From Flavobacteriaceae bacterium (GTDB taxonomy: Bacteria > Bacteroidota > Bacteroidia > Flavobacteriales > Flavobacteriaceae): 64,000 bases of DNA. Positions 35,288 through 44,940 of the stretch are shown here, in pieces. The position numbers and the translations under genes were made by a program. Where the stretch lies: positions 1 through 64,000 of the forward strand of contig JAKIUU010000004.1 of NCBI GenBank assembly GCA_021647405.1. The letters run 5' to 3'. How positions within the stretch are numbered: the first letter of the stretch is position 1; each line of letters starts with the position of its first letter. Under the pieces are notes generated by a model, which ran no database searches, was not told where the DNA came from, and was given only the letters and a program-made list of their open reading frames with translations.

Positions 35288-36592
35288 ATGAGTGCTATGA
35301 ATATTTATAAGAATCCAGATAATGGAATACTCAAAAAACTTTTAGAACGTCCTAAAAGTCATAATACTTTTGAAAAAGAGCAGTTGGTTGGCACTATTCT
35401 GCAGGCGGTAAAAACTCAGGGAGATGCTGCTTTATATCAATATGCTAAAGACTTTGATAAGGTAACTCTAAAATCATTTCTTGTTGGAAAAAACGAAATA
35501 AAAGCAGCTGTAGGGCAAGTATCAAACAGCTTAAAGCGGGCTATAAAACAGGCTTATAAAAATATAGATAAGTTTCACAAAGCGCAAAAGGTTGAATTGG
35601 CGCAAGTAGAAACAACAACGGGCGTGTTTTGTTGGCGAAAACAAGTGGCTATTAACAAAGTAGGATTGTATATTCCGGGAGGTTCGGCACCCCTATTTTC
35701 AACGGTTCTTATGCTGGGTATTCCTGCCAAAATTGCTGGCTGTAAAAATATTATTTTATGTACGCCGCCTAATAACTTGGGTGAAATACCTCCCGAAATT
35801 TTATACACAGCCAATCTTTTGGGAATTGATAAAATATTTAAGGTTGGTGGCGCACAAGCCATTGCGGCTATGGCTTTTGGTACAGAAAGTATCCCTCAAG
35901 TTTATAAAATATTTGGGCCGGGTAATAGCTATGTCACTTTAGCCAAAACTTTGGTCCAAAAAGAAGGCATTGCTATTGATATGCCTGCAGGACCTTCGGA
36001 GTTAATGGTGATGTGTGATGCTACTGCCAATTCTGCTTTTGTAGCTTCCGATTTGTTATCACAGGCAGAGCATGGTATTGACAGTCAGGTTATTTTGCTA
36101 TGCACAGATTGTGATTTTATAAAAGATGTGCAATTGCAATTGACAACACAGTTAGAACAGTTGCCGAGAAAAACCATTGCCCAAAAAGCACTCGAAAATT
36201 CTAAATTAATTTATGTAGATAGCAAAGAAATAGCAATTAAAATTGCCAATTATTACGCCCCTGAACACCTAATAGTTTGTGGTAATGACGTTCAGTTTTA
36301 TGTAGATAATATTCAGAATGCAGGGTCGGTTTTTATAGGAGACTATTCGCCAGAAAGTGCTGGGGATTATGCCTCGGGTACCAACCACACTTTACCTACA
36401 AGTGGCTATGCCCGTGTAAGTGGTGGGGTTTTTTTAGAGGCTTTTGTCAAAAATATCACTTTTCAAAAGATAAGTAAAATAGGCTTGAAAAATTTAGGTA
36501 AAACCATTGAAATTATGGCCGAAGCAGAAGGTTTACAAGCCCATAAAAATGCAATTTCAATCCGATTAAAATTCTTAAAAAATGACATTTAA
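35288..36592 (+). CDS. hisD: Histidinol dehydrogenase
   Basis: HisD oxidises L-histidinol to L-histidine in two NAD-dependent steps, the end of the pathway. The 434-residue enzyme has IPGGSAPLFSTVLMLGIPAK, the GGAQAIAAMAFGTESIPQVY block, FGPGNSYVTLAKTLVQKEG, DMPAGPSELMVMCDATAN, the zinc-region SQAEHGIDSQVILL and YSPESAGDYASGTNHTLPT. The ATG at 35288 directly follows the hisG stop; an alternative ATG at 35297 is three codons in. It overlaps hisC by 11 bp. Confidence 0.96.
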   Translation: MSAMNIYKNPDNGILKKLLERPKSHNTFEKEQLVGTILQAVKTQGDAALYQYAKDFDKVTLKSFLVGKNEIKAAVGQVSNSLKRAIKQAYKNIDKFHKAQKVELAQVETTTGVFCWRKQVAINKVGLYIPGGSAPLFSTVLMLGIPAKIAGCKNIILCTPPNNLGEIPPEILYTANLLGIDKIFKVGGAQAIAAMAFGTESIPQVYKIFGPGNSYVTLAKTLVQKEGIAIDMPAGPSELMVMCDATANSAFVASDLLSQAEHGIDSQVILLCTDCDFIKDVQLQLTTQLEQLPRKTIAQKALENSKLIYVDSKEIAIKIANYYAPEHLIVCGNDVQFYVDNIQNAGSVFIGDYSPESAGDYASGTNHTLPTSGYARVSGGVFLEAFVKNITFQKISKIGLKNLGKTIEIMAEAEGLQAHKNAISIRLKFLKNDI

Positions 36593-37622
36593 TTTAGAGA
36601 CTTTAATTAGACCCAACATAAAAGCTTTAACGGGCTATGCGTCTGCACGCGATGATTTTAAAGGAGAGGCCAAGGTATTTTTAGATGCCAACGAGAATCC
36701 GTTTCCATCAGATTTTAACCGTTATCCAGATAAAGAAATAAACCACTTATATAATAAATTAGCTGATCTAAAAGGGGTTGCAATGACGGAATTGTTGTTG
36801 GGGAACGGCAGTGACGAGAGCATCGATTTAATTTTACGGGCTTTTTGTGAGCCAAATAAAAGCAGTGTGTTGTGTTTTAGTCCTACCTACAGTATGTACA
36901 AAATTTGGGCTGAAGTTAATGCTGTGGCTGTTAAAGAAGTTCCTTTATTACCCAATTTTGAATGGCTACCTGCTTTGGCTTTAGATAATTTAGACCCCAC
37001 AACACGAGTCATTTTTATCTGTTCTCCCAACAACCCAACTGGGAAAGCGGTGGCTGTAGAAAACATTGCTAAATTGTGTAGCACATTTAAAGGTTTGGTT
37101 GTGGTTGACGAAGCTTATATAGATTTCAGTTCTGTAACATCGGCTTTAAGCCTGTTAAAAACCCATCCCAATTTAATTGTTATTCAAACCCTATCTAAAG
37201 CTTGGGGTTTGGCAGGTGTGAGAATTGGATTAACCATGACCTCTAAAGAAATTGTAAGTATTCTCAACAAAATTAAGCCACCTTACAATATTAGCAGTGC
37301 CAATGCCCGAGCAGCTCTTAAACGCCTCGATAAAGTAGCCGATTATAAAAGTGAAATAGCACTTATTTTACAGCAAAAAGAAAGCCTTACAACACAATTG
37401 AGTTTGCTAAAAATAGTTGAAAAAATACATGCATCTGACGCTAACTTTTTATTGGTGCGTTTTGCAAACAGTACTTTGGTTTACGATTATTTAAAATCGA
37501 AAAGCATTGTGGTAAGAGACCGTTCAAAAGAAGAGGGTTGTCAAAACAGTTTGCGCATTAGCATAGGCACTTCTCAAGAAAATATAAAATTAATGAATGC
37601 TTTAAAAAAAATTGAATTATGA
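36582..37622 (+). CDS. hisC: Histidinol-phosphate aminotransferase
   Basis: HisC is a PLP aminotransferase converting imidazole acetol phosphate to histidinol phosphate with glutamate. Its 346 residues show LDANENPFPSDFNRYPDKEI, LLLGNGSDESIDLILRAFC, FICSPNNPTGKAV, VVDEAYIDFSS, the PLP lysine in TLSKAWGLAGVRIG and the C-terminal Arg in SLRISIGTSQEN. It overlaps hisD by 11 bp and hisB by 4 bp, so translation of the three is coupled. Confidence 0.96.
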   Translation: MTFNLETLIRPNIKALTGYASARDDFKGEAKVFLDANENPFPSDFNRYPDKEINHLYNKLADLKGVAMTELLLGNGSDESIDLILRAFCEPNKSSVLCFSPTYSMYKIWAEVNAVAVKEVPLLPNFEWLPALALDNLDPTTRVIFICSPNNPTGKAVAVENIAKLCSTFKGLVVVDEAYIDFSSVTSALSLLKTHPNLIVIQTLSKAWGLAGVRIGLTMTSKEIVSILNKIKPPYNISSANARAALKRLDKVADYKSEIALILQQKESLTTQLSLLKIVEKIHASDANFLLVRFANSTLVYDYLKSKSIVVRDRSKEEGCQNSLRISIGTSQENIKLMNALKKIEL

Positions 37623-38737
37623 AAAAAGTATTGTTTATAGACCGCGATGGCACCCTTATTTTAGAACCTGCCGACGAGCAAATTGACAGCTTTGAAAAGT
37701 TGGTTTTTTATCCAGAATCATTTACATATTTGGCTAAAATAGCTAAAGAATTGGATTACAAATTGGTTATGGTTAGCAACCAAGATGGTTTGGGAACAGA
37801 TTCTTTTCCAGAAGAAACCTTTTGGCCTGTTCAGAATTTTATAATAAAATCATTCGAAAATGAAGGTGTTGCATTTGATGAAATTATTATAGACAAAACG
37901 CTTCCATCAGAAAATGCAGATACCCGCAAACCGAGAACAGGCTTGTTAACCCAATATTTTACCGATGGGTATGATTTGAAAAACTCTTTTGTAATAGGTG
38001 ATAGATTAACAGATATTGAATTGGCAAAAAACCTTGGCGCAAAGAGTATTTTTATTGATAATGCAAGTGAAAATACAGTTGAAGAAAAGAAATTAAAAGA
38101 TATTATTGCACTTAAAACTACCAATTGGGAAGATATATACACTTTTCTGAAATTAAAAAATCGCACAGCAGAATTGGTGAGAAACACCAATGAAACAAAG
38201 ATTTTAATTAAGCTAAATTTAGACGGTACAGGAAAGAGTGTTATTACAACGGGTATTGCATTTTTTGATCACATGCTCGATCAAATTGCACGACATGGAA
38301 ATATGGATTTAACCATACAGGTAAAAGGCGACTTAGAAGTTGACGCGCACCATACCATTGAAGATACAATGATTGCCTTAGGAGAGGTATTTGCAAAAGC
38401 TTTGGGAGATAAATTAGGTATTGAACGCTATGGCTTTTGTTTGCCGATGGACGATTGTTTGGCACAAGTGTCTCTAGATTTTGGTGGCAGAAATTGGCTT
38501 GTTTGGGAGGCTGATTTTAAACGTGAAATGATAGGAAAAATGCCAACAGAAATGTTTTATCATTTGTTTAAATCGTTTACAGATGGGGCTAAGTGCAATT
38601 TAAATATAAAAGCTGAAGGCACAAATGAACACCATAAGATTGAAGCCATTTTTAAAGCCTTTGCAAAAGCTATTAAAGCGGCTGTAAAAAGAGATCCTGA
38701 GAAGATGATTTTACCGAGTACAAAAGGAATGCTATAA
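37619..38737 (+). CDS. hisB: Bifunctional histidinol-phosphatase / imidazoleglycerol-phosphate dehydratase
   Basis: The 372-residue protein joins two enzymes. The N-terminal HAD phosphatase (about 1-165) has DRDGTLILEP with both catalytic Asp, MVSNQDGLGTDSFP and FVIGDRLTDIELAKNLGA. The C-terminal dehydratase (about 180-372) has ILIKLNLDGTGKS, FFDHMLDQIARHGN, the metal-binding DAHHTIEDTMIALGEVFA and EHHKIEAIFKAFAKA. Fusion in this order is known from enterobacteria and Bacteroidota. It overlaps hisC by 4 bp. Confidence 0.96.
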   Translation: MKKVLFIDRDGTLILEPADEQIDSFEKLVFYPESFTYLAKIAKELDYKLVMVSNQDGLGTDSFPEETFWPVQNFIIKSFENEGVAFDEIIIDKTLPSENADTRKPRTGLLTQYFTDGYDLKNSFVIGDRLTDIELAKNLGAKSIFIDNASENTVEEKKLKDIIALKTTNWEDIYTFLKLKNRTAELVRNTNETKILIKLNLDGTGKSVITTGIAFFDHMLDQIARHGNMDLTIQVKGDLEVDAHHTIEDTMIALGEVFAKALGDKLGIERYGFCLPMDDCLAQVSLDFGGRNWLVWEADFKREMIGKMPTEMFYHLFKSFTDGAKCNLNIKAEGTNEHHKIEAIFKAFAKAIKAAVKRDPEKMILPSTKGML

Positions 38738-38770
38738 AAAAGAGATATCTCAATTCTTGATACAAATTAT

Positions 38771-39352
38771 ATGAAAATAGTTATTATAAATTACGGTGCT
38801 GGAAATATACAATCTATAAAATTCGCTTTTCAGCGTTTGGGATATGATGCTGTTTTGTCAGATAATTATGAAGAAATCAGAACAGCAGATAAAGTTATTT
38901 TTCCGGGTGTTGGAGAAGCGAGTAGCGCCATGAAAAAATTAAAGTCTAAAGGTTTAGACAAGTTGATACCCAATTTAAAACAGCCAGTTTTAGGCATTTG
39001 TTTGGGAATGCAATTGATGTGTAACCATTGTGAAGAGGGAGATACACATGGATTAGGGATTTTTGATGCAGATGTTATAAAGTTTAACAAAGACGTTAAA
39101 GTACCCCAAATTGGGTGGAATCAAATAGAAAATCTAAAATCTGATTTATTCAAAGGAGTCAATGAAAAAGAATATATGTATTTGGTACACAGTTATTATG
39201 TACCATTAAACAATGAAGCCATTGCTGTTACTGATTACGAATTGAAATATGCTTCAGCACTGCAGAAAAATAATTTTTACGGTGTGCAATTCCACCCAGA
39301 AAAGAGTGGAACAGTTGGGGCAGAAATATTGAAAAATTTTCTGAAATTATGA
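38771..39352 (+). CDS. hisH: Imidazole glycerol phosphate synthase glutaminase subunit HisH
   Basis: HisH hydrolyses glutamine and passes ammonia to HisF. The 193-residue class I amidotransferase shows INYGAGNIQSIKFAF, IFPGVGEASSAMKKL, the nucleophile Cys in LGICLGMQLMC (about residue 77) and the His/Glu pair in YGVQFHPEKSG. It follows hisB by 33 bp, which include a GAGATATCTC palindrome of unknown meaning. Unusually, 152 bp of repeat-like DNA separate it from hisA. Confidence 0.96.
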   Translation: MKIVIINYGAGNIQSIKFAFQRLGYDAVLSDNYEEIRTADKVIFPGVGEASSAMKKLKSKGLDKLIPNLKQPVLGICLGMQLMCNHCEEGDTHGLGIFDADVIKFNKDVKVPQIGWNQIENLKSDLFKGVNEKEYMYLVHSYYVPLNNEAIAVTDYELKYASALQKNNFYGVQFHPEKSGTVGAEILKNFLKL

Positions 39353-39359
39353 AAGTAGT

Positions 39360-39480
39360 AATCAGTATTCAGTTGGCAGTGGTCAGCAGTAATTTTGATA
39401 TGAATAGATATAATCAGCGATTATCTGCTAAATCTGCGTCTGCTTTTCCGACAGGCAGGAGTGTTCAATTAATGAAAAAC
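39360..39480. repeat. Repeat-derived spacer between hisH and hisA
   Basis: The 152-bp gap inside the his operon has no gene. It carries fragments typical of worn flavobacterial repeats: CAGTATTCAGTTGGCAGTGG followed by TCAGCAGT, then ATCAGCGATTATCTGCTAAA followed by TCTGCGTCTG, and TTCCGACAGGCAGGAG. No terminator with a T-run is present, so the operon is probably read through. Confidence 0.45.
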
Positions 39481-39504
39481 GGCTTATAATAAAAATTAAA
39501 AAAA

Positions 39505-40233
39505 ATGAGACTCATCCCCGCCATAGACATCATCAACGGCAAATGTGTACGTCTTTCAAAAGGCGATTATAGCACACAAAAAATATACAATGAAAACCCG
39601 TTAGAAGTGGCCAAAATGTTTGAAGCCCATGGCATTCAGTTCTTACATTTGGTAGATTTAGACGGCGCAAAAGCAAGCCATATTGTAAATTATAAAGTAT
39701 TAGAATCTATTGCTTTAAATACAAATTTAAGTATTGATTTTGGTGGTGGATTAAAATCGGATGGCGATTTACGTATTGCGTTTGAGTCTGGCGCCAATCA
39801 AATAACTGGCGGCAGTATTGCTGTTAAAGATCCTTTAACTTTTAAAAAGTGGTTGCAGGATTATGGTGCTGATAAAATTATTTTAGGTGCTGATGCAATG
39901 AACGAAAAAGTGGCCATTGGTGGCTGGTTAGAAGAATCAGACAAAGCATTAATTCCCTTTATTCACAGCTATGTAAAAAAAGGTGTTGCTTATGTTATTT
40001 GTACTGATATTTCTAAAGATGGCATGTTGCAAGGGCCTTCATTTGAATTGTATCAAAAGATTTTAAATACGGTTGATGGTGTTAAATTAATAGCTTCTGG
40101 AGGGATTTCGGCTTTTGATGAATTGCCACGATTGGCTGAAATGGGTTGTGAAGGTGCCATAATTGGTAAGGCTATTTATGAGCATAAAATAAGTATGAAA
40201 CAAATTGAAGATTATATAGTATCTGGTAGCTAG
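39505..40233 (+). CDS. hisA: ProFAR isomerase (phosphoribosylformimino-AICAR ribotide isomerase)
   Basis: HisA is the TIM-barrel isomerase opening the ribose of ProFAR. The 242-residue protein has IPAIDIINGKCVRLSKGDYS with the first catalytic Asp, LHLVDLDGAKASHIVN, DFGGGLKSDGDLRIAFESGA, the second Asp region ICTDISKDGMLQGPSFELY, and IASGGISAFDELPRLAEMG. The VRLSKGDY form is typical of HisA and not HisF. It is followed by a short direct repeat and the hairpin CTGGTAT/ATACCAG (40237-40253) before hisF. Confidence 0.95.
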   Translation: MRLIPAIDIINGKCVRLSKGDYSTQKIYNENPLEVAKMFEAHGIQFLHLVDLDGAKASHIVNYKVLESIALNTNLSIDFGGGLKSDGDLRIAFESGANQITGGSIAVKDPLTFKKWLQDYGADKIILGADAMNEKVAIGGWLEESDKALIPFIHSYVKKGVAYVICTDISKDGMLQGPSFELYQKILNTVDGVKLIASGGISAFDELPRLAEMGCEGAIIGKAIYEHKISMKQIEDYIVSGS

Positions 40234-40272
40234 TATCTGGTATAGAATACCAGACCTAAAAAAACGAAGAAT

Positions 40273-41028
40273 ATGTTGACAAAAAGAATAATACCCTGTT
40301 TAGATATTAAAAATGGCCGCACAGTAAAAGGGGTGAATTTTGTCAATTTACGCGATGCTGGTAATCCAGTTGAGTTGGCTGAAATATACGCCAATAACGG
40401 TGCTGATGAATTGGTATTTTTAGATATTACTGCAACCGAGCAAGGTAGGAAAACATTGATTGAATTGGTTATAAGTGTTGCTTCGGCAATAAACATTCCT
40501 TTTACAGTTGGCGGCGGGATATCCTCGGTCAAAGATGTTGAGATATTGTTAAATTCTGGTGCCGATAAGGTATCAATAAACTCTGCGGCTGTTAAAAACC
40601 CAGAATTAATCAATGATCTGGCTGCTAAGTTTGGAAGTCAATGTATTGTAGTGGCTATTGATGCAAAACAGGTTGCGGGCGAGTGGTTGGTACATCTGGT
40701 AGGCGGTAAAGTTCCGACGGGCATTAAATTATTTGATTGGGCTAAAGAAGTGGCAGAAAGAGGTGCCGGAGAGATTTTATTCACATCAATGGATCACGAT
40801 GGCACTAAAAATGGTTTTGCAAATGATGCTTTGGCTGTTTTAAGCAACTTGGTAAATATTCCAATTATCGCTTCAGGAGGTGCTGGTAATAAGCAACATT
40901 TTACCGATGTCTTTATTGATGGCAAAGCCGATGCTGCTTTAGCTGCAAGTGTATTTCACTTTAAAGAAATTGACATTATAGATTTAAAAAAAGAATTGAG
41001 AAATAATAAAATTCCCATAAGATTATGA
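40273..41028 (+). CDS. hisF: Imidazole glycerol phosphate synthase cyclase subunit HisF
   Basis: HisF uses ammonia from HisH to form imidazole glycerol phosphate and AICAR. The 251-residue TIM barrel shows RIIPCLDIKNGRTVKGVNFV, ELVFLDITATEQGRKTLIEL, FTVGGGISSVKDVEILLNSG, the catalytic Asp in ILFTSMDHDGTKNGF and IIASGGAGNKQHFTDVF. It overlaps hisI by 4 bp. HisF and HisH are separated by hisA, the usual order. Confidence 0.96.
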   Translation: MLTKRIIPCLDIKNGRTVKGVNFVNLRDAGNPVELAEIYANNGADELVFLDITATEQGRKTLIELVISVASAINIPFTVGGGISSVKDVEILLNSGADKVSINSAAVKNPELINDLAAKFGSQCIVVAIDAKQVAGEWLVHLVGGKVPTGIKLFDWAKEVAERGAGEILFTSMDHDGTKNGFANDALAVLSNLVNIPIIASGGAGNKQHFTDVFIDGKADAALAASVFHFKEIDIIDLKKELRNNKIPIRL

Positions 41029-41624
41029 AAATAGATTTTAATAAAAACGATAATGCTTTGGTACCAGCCATTATTCAGGATGCCACAACACAAAAAGTAC
41101 TGATGTTAGGCTATATGAATGCTGAAGCCTATACCAGAACAATTGAGACAAAAAAAGTCACTTTTTTTAGCCGTTCTAAAAACAGATTGTGGACTAAAGG
41201 TGAGGAGAGTGGCCATTTTTTAAATCTGGTTTCGATACAAAATGACTGCGACAATGATACGCTTTTGGTAGAAGTGAATCCCGTTGGACCAACCTGTCAT
41301 AAAGGGACAGATACTTGTTGGGGTGAAACTAACAAACAATCTTTCGGCTTTTTGTCGGAGTTAGAGGATGTTATCAAAAGTAGGCGAGAAGCTGCCAATT
41401 CAGAAAAAAGTTATGTGGCTTCTTTGTTTAAAAAAGGACTTAATAAGATTGCCCAAAAAGTAGGAGAGGAAGCAGTTGAAGTAATTATTGAGGCCAAAGA
41501 TAATAACGACAACTTATTCTTAAATGAATCGGCTGATTTGCTATTTCACTATTTAATTTTACTGCAAGCCAAGGGTTTTAACTTAAAAGATGTTGTCAAT
41601 ATTTTAGAAGGACGACAAAAATAG
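41025..41624 (+). CDS. hisIE: Bifunctional phosphoribosyl-AMP cyclohydrolase / phosphoribosyl-ATP pyrophosphatase
   Basis: The 199-residue fusion performs steps two and three of the pathway. The HisI part (about 1-110) has VLMLGYMNAEAYTRTIETKK, FFSRSKNRLWTKGEESGH, the metal-binding DCDNDTLLVEVNPVGPTCH and GTDTCWGE. The HisE part (about 115-199) has SYVASLFKKGLNKIAQKVGE and EEAVEVIIEAKDNN, typical MazG-like helices. It closes a complete his operon. Confidence 0.96.
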   Translation: MKIDFNKNDNALVPAIIQDATTQKVLMLGYMNAEAYTRTIETKKVTFFSRSKNRLWTKGEESGHFLNLVSIQNDCDNDTLLVEVNPVGPTCHKGTDTCWGETNKQSFGFLSELEDVIKSRREAANSEKSYVASLFKKGLNKIAQKVGEEAVEVIIEAKDNNDNLFLNESADLLFHYLILLQAKGFNLKDVVNILEGRQK

Positions 41625-41733
41625 CTTGGAACTTGAGTTCGGGTGTAAGCAGACATATTGAACCCTTAGGTTTAAATCAGGTTTTTAGTACCAATTTTTA
41701 TTGTAGAATAAGTTTTCTTTACTTTTATGGAAA

Positions 41734-41754
41734 CCTCGACGCAGAGCATCGAGG
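41734..41754. repeat. Hairpin repeat between hisIE and parC
   Basis: CCTCGACGC (41734-41742) pairs with GCATCGAGG (41746-41754) with one mismatch and an AGA loop. It lies between the convergent ends of hisIE and parC and could end transcription from either side, though no long T-run follows. The sequence resembles a dispersed flavobacterial repeat. Confidence 0.45.
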
Positions 41755-41766
41755 AATTCTTTTCGA

Positions 41767-44400
41767 TTAAAACAGCGTAATTTGCCCATCTTCGTCTGCT
41801 GGTTTTTGAACAGTGTCATCAGACTCTAAGTTATTTTTAGCTACAATGGGTTTTATGTCGGTATTTAAATCTTCGCTTTCTACTTCAATATTTTCAAGTG
41901 CTGGAGGCTCATAAGCCAGAGGTTCTAAAATATTTATGTACTTAATTTTTTCTTTTGTAAGTTGATTGCCCAATGCTTTTATCCCTTTTATGGCAATAAA
42001 ATCTTCAAAATTAAGTAATTCATCCTCTAAGCTTCTCTTAGAATAGACAATTGAGGCCATGGGTCTGTAATCTGTAGAAACAATCTCTAATTTAGATTTT
42101 GGCGCACTGCTAATAAAAAATTCTTCTTTGTTAGGATTATCAACCATAAAGCGTTTAACAAAATAACGCTCTTTGTCGCCATCATAATAAACAGCAGAGA
42201 TGGGTTTGTTAGGAATCCATTTTTCTAAAACAATCATGTCTTCATCAAAATGAGCTGTTAATTTAGGCTCAATGGTTTTAATAATTCCTTTTTGAGTGAT
42301 GATAAGCAATCTGTCGGCGGCTGTAAATTCACCTAATAAATCGCCTCTATTGTCAACATTTAAACGCTGAACGGTATCGTCAAACCAAATTTTTCGCGGT
42401 TTTAAGGTAGAAACACCTTCGCTTTTAAGTTCAATTTTTCTGACGGTTTTTTTGGTGACGGTATTTCCTCTTACACCCCGTCCTTTAATGGCTAAATCGG
42501 CAAAATCTAAATCCCATTTTAGTTTCTTTATTGAACCAACGGCTCGCAAATTAACAGTAACAGATTGCGCTTCTCCATTGGCATTGGCCGAAAAGTAGAG
42601 CACTTTAGAATCTGGGGTATTGTTGGCAAGGTTATAGATTTTATCGCGTGTTACGCCTGTAACCGGAAAGCGTTTTATATAGGTTGGGCCACTTTTACCC
42701 GACCGGTATATCATATTATAAATGGTGCGCTTATCGTTCTTTTTAAACAGGGCAACATGCAGGATGTCTTTGCCAACAAAAATCTTTGAAGTAACTTTTG
42801 TAACAATCATGTTTCCGTTGTTTAAAAACACAATTATATCGTCAATATCAGAGCAATCGGTTACGTATTCATGTTTTTTGAGTGCTGTACCAATAAATCC
42901 TTCGGCTCTATTGACATACATTTTTGTATTGCGCATCACCACTTTTGTAGCGATAATATCATCAAAGATTCGAATTTCAGTTTTCCGTTCTTTGCCTTTT
43001 CCGTATTTTGTTTTTAAATTTTTAAAGTAAGCAATGGCAAAATCTGTTAAGTGCTCTAAATGATAATTGATTTTATCAATTTTATCTTCGAGAGACGCAA
43101 TAAATAGTTTGGCTTTATCTAAATCGAATTTTGATATTTTTTTAATTCTGATTTCTGTCAATTTGACAATATCATCTTCTTTAATAGGGCGCTTAAGATG
43201 GCTAATATGCGGTTTTAAACCCTTATCTATAGCCTTAATAACGCCTTTCCATGTTTCTTCTTCTTCGATGTCTCTATAGATGCGATTTTGTATAAAAATA
43301 CGTTCTAATGATGCAAAGTGCCATTGTTCTTCCAATTCATTTTTCTGTATCTCTAATTCGAGTTTTAAAAGACCGAGCGTTTGATGGGTTGAAATTCTTA
43401 GTATTTCTGAAACACCGATAAAAATGGGCTTATTATCTTGAATTATACACGAAAGTGGCGAAATAGAAATTTCGCAATTTGTAAAGGCATATAGGGCGTC
43501 TATTGTTTTGTCTGGCGACACACCATTTGGGAGGTGAATGTGTATTTCTACATCGGCAGCTGTATTGTCTTCAATGCGTTTGATCTTGATTTTACCTTTG
43601 TCATTGGCTTTAAGAATGCTGTCAATTAATGATGAGGTAGTTGTGCCAAAGGGAATTTCGGAAATAATAAGTGATCTTTTGTCGGCTACAGAAATTTTTG
43701 CCCTAACCAATATTTTACCACTACGTAAGCCATCATTGTAATTCGAAAAGTCGGCTATACCTCCTGTTTGAAAATCGGGAAGAAGTGTAAAAGAACGACC
43801 CTTCAGTATTTTTATAGAAGCCTCTATTATTTCTAGAAAATTGTGAGGAACTATTTTTGTGGACAACCCCACAGCAATACCTTCGGCACCTTGTGCTATA
43901 ACCAAAGGAAATTTTACGGGTAAATTTATGGGTTCTTTACGACGGCCGTCATAAGAGGCTTGCCATTGTGTTGTTTTGGGGTTAAAAACCACTTCTAGGG
44001 CAAATTTAGACAAACGGGCTTCAATATATCTGGAGGCTGCAGCACGATCGCCTGTCAGGATATTACCCCAATTGCCTTGCATATCTATAAGTAGTTCTTT
44101 TTGAGCAACTTGCACCATAGCATCAGCAATACTGGCATCCCCATGAGGGTGATATTGCATGGTGTGTCCTACGATATTGGCCACTTTATTGTAACGTCCA
44201 TCATCTAAGTCTTTCATAGATTGCATAATGCGGCGCTGTACGGGCTTTAACCCGTCATTTATGGCAGGCACAGCACGCTCTAAAATTACATAGGAGGCAT
44301 AGTCTAGAAACCAATCTTTAAACATGCCTGTTACCTTGGTAATGGTCTCGTGGTTTGGATTTTGAGAATCCTGATTTATATCTGTATTTTCAGTATTCAT
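41767..44400 (-). CDS. parC: DNA topoisomerase IV subunit A
   Basis: ParC is the cutting subunit of the decatenating type II topoisomerase. The 877-residue protein opens its core with VTGMFKDWFLDYASYVILER, has AINDGLKPVQRRIMQSMKDL, HPHGDASIADAMVQVAQ and the catalytic tyrosine in RAAASRYIEARLSKFALEV. The GyrA-box QRRGGRG is absent in the C-terminal half, where beta-pinwheel-like repeats occur (DDTVQRLNVDNRGDLLGEFT), supporting ParC over GyrA. It is encoded with parE upstream, split by a small membrane-protein gene. Confidence 0.93.
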   Translation of the reverse strand: MNTENTDINQDSQNPNHETITKVTGMFKDWFLDYASYVILERAVPAINDGLKPVQRRIMQSMKDLDDGRYNKVANIVGHTMQYHPHGDASIADAMVQVAQKELLIDMQGNWGNILTGDRAAASRYIEARLSKFALEVVFNPKTTQWQASYDGRRKEPINLPVKFPLVIAQGAEGIAVGLSTKIVPHNFLEIIEASIKILKGRSFTLLPDFQTGGIADFSNYNDGLRSGKILVRAKISVADKRSLIISEIPFGTTTSSLIDSILKANDKGKIKIKRIEDNTAADVEIHIHLPNGVSPDKTIDALYAFTNCEISISPLSCIIQDNKPIFIGVSEILRISTHQTLGLLKLELEIQKNELEEQWHFASLERIFIQNRIYRDIEEEETWKGVIKAIDKGLKPHISHLKRPIKEDDIVKLTEIRIKKISKFDLDKAKLFIASLEDKIDKINYHLEHLTDFAIAYFKNLKTKYGKGKERKTEIRIFDDIIATKVVMRNTKMYVNRAEGFIGTALKKHEYVTDCSDIDDIIVFLNNGNMIVTKVTSKIFVGKDILHVALFKKNDKRTIYNMIYRSGKSGPTYIKRFPVTGVTRDKIYNLANNTPDSKVLYFSANANGEAQSVTVNLRAVGSIKKLKWDLDFADLAIKGRGVRGNTVTKKTVRKIELKSEGVSTLKPRKIWFDDTVQRLNVDNRGDLLGEFTAADRLLIITQKGIIKTIEPKLTAHFDEDMIVLEKWIPNKPISAVYYDGDKERYFVKRFMVDNPNKEEFFISSAPKSKLEIVSTDYRPMASIVYSKRSLEDELLNFEDFIAIKGIKALGNQLTKEKIKYINILEPLAYEPPALENIEVESEDLNTDIKPIVAKNNLESDDTVQKPADEDGQITLF

Positions 44401-44485
44401 TTATGGTTTTAAAGTGTTTTCTGCAATTATATTTTCTAATGATTGTGTTAAAAACTGCCTTCTTTTACGACTTAAATGGGTTATA

Positions 44486-44881
44486 TTAAAAGTTTTTTTT
44501 TATAATTTCCTTTTCTTTTGAATGAATGTAAATATTTAAAGATTTATACAATAAATAATTTCTAATTTTATAGTTACTTAATTTTATCTTAGGAAACTCA
44601 ACTTTCATCATCCTTTCAGGGAACAAACCGTGTTTTATTATGTTGTCATTTTTTATGATGAGTATTTGCGCTGTACTATCATATTCAAAATATTCGCGGC
44701 CATTTAGAGCATATACTGTCAATAAAAAAGCAAATACCAAAAGGTTGTATTTTATGAGTAAATATGCTGTGTTTAGCAGTGGTACATCTTGAATTACGAA
44801 AAATGTTCCAATTAATATTACCAATAAACCTCCATAAAAATACTTATGGTTTTGAATTCTCTTTTTGTTGTTAAATTTCAT
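44486..44881 (-). CDS. Uncharacterised small membrane protein between parE and parC
   Basis: I do not recognise this 131-residue protein. It has two hydrophobic helices (about 18-33 and 42-60), then a soluble part (about 62-131) of beta character, YFEYDSTAQILIIKNDNIIK and KIKLSNYKIRNYLLYKSLNI, that resembles a small PH-like domain rather than an enzyme. It is in the same direction as parE (59 bp upstream) and parC (85 bp downstream), so it is probably on their mRNA. A role in topoisomerase function is not implied by the sequence. Confidence 0.7.
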   Translation of the reverse strand: MKFNNKKRIQNHKYFYGGLLVILIGTFFVIQDVPLLNTAYLLIKYNLLVFAFLLTVYALNGREYFEYDSTAQILIIKNDNIIKHGLFPERMMKVEFPKIKLSNYKIRNYLLYKSLNIYIHSKEKEIIKKNF

Positions 44882-44940
44882 GTACTTTAAATTTAAATAC
44901 TATTAGTCCCCACTATTAGTATTTAATCCTTTAGGTGTAC

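Noticed and set aside
40230..40613. 127-codon minus-strand frame opposite hisF
   Set aside because: Shadow of a fully conserved TIM-barrel gene in the his operon.
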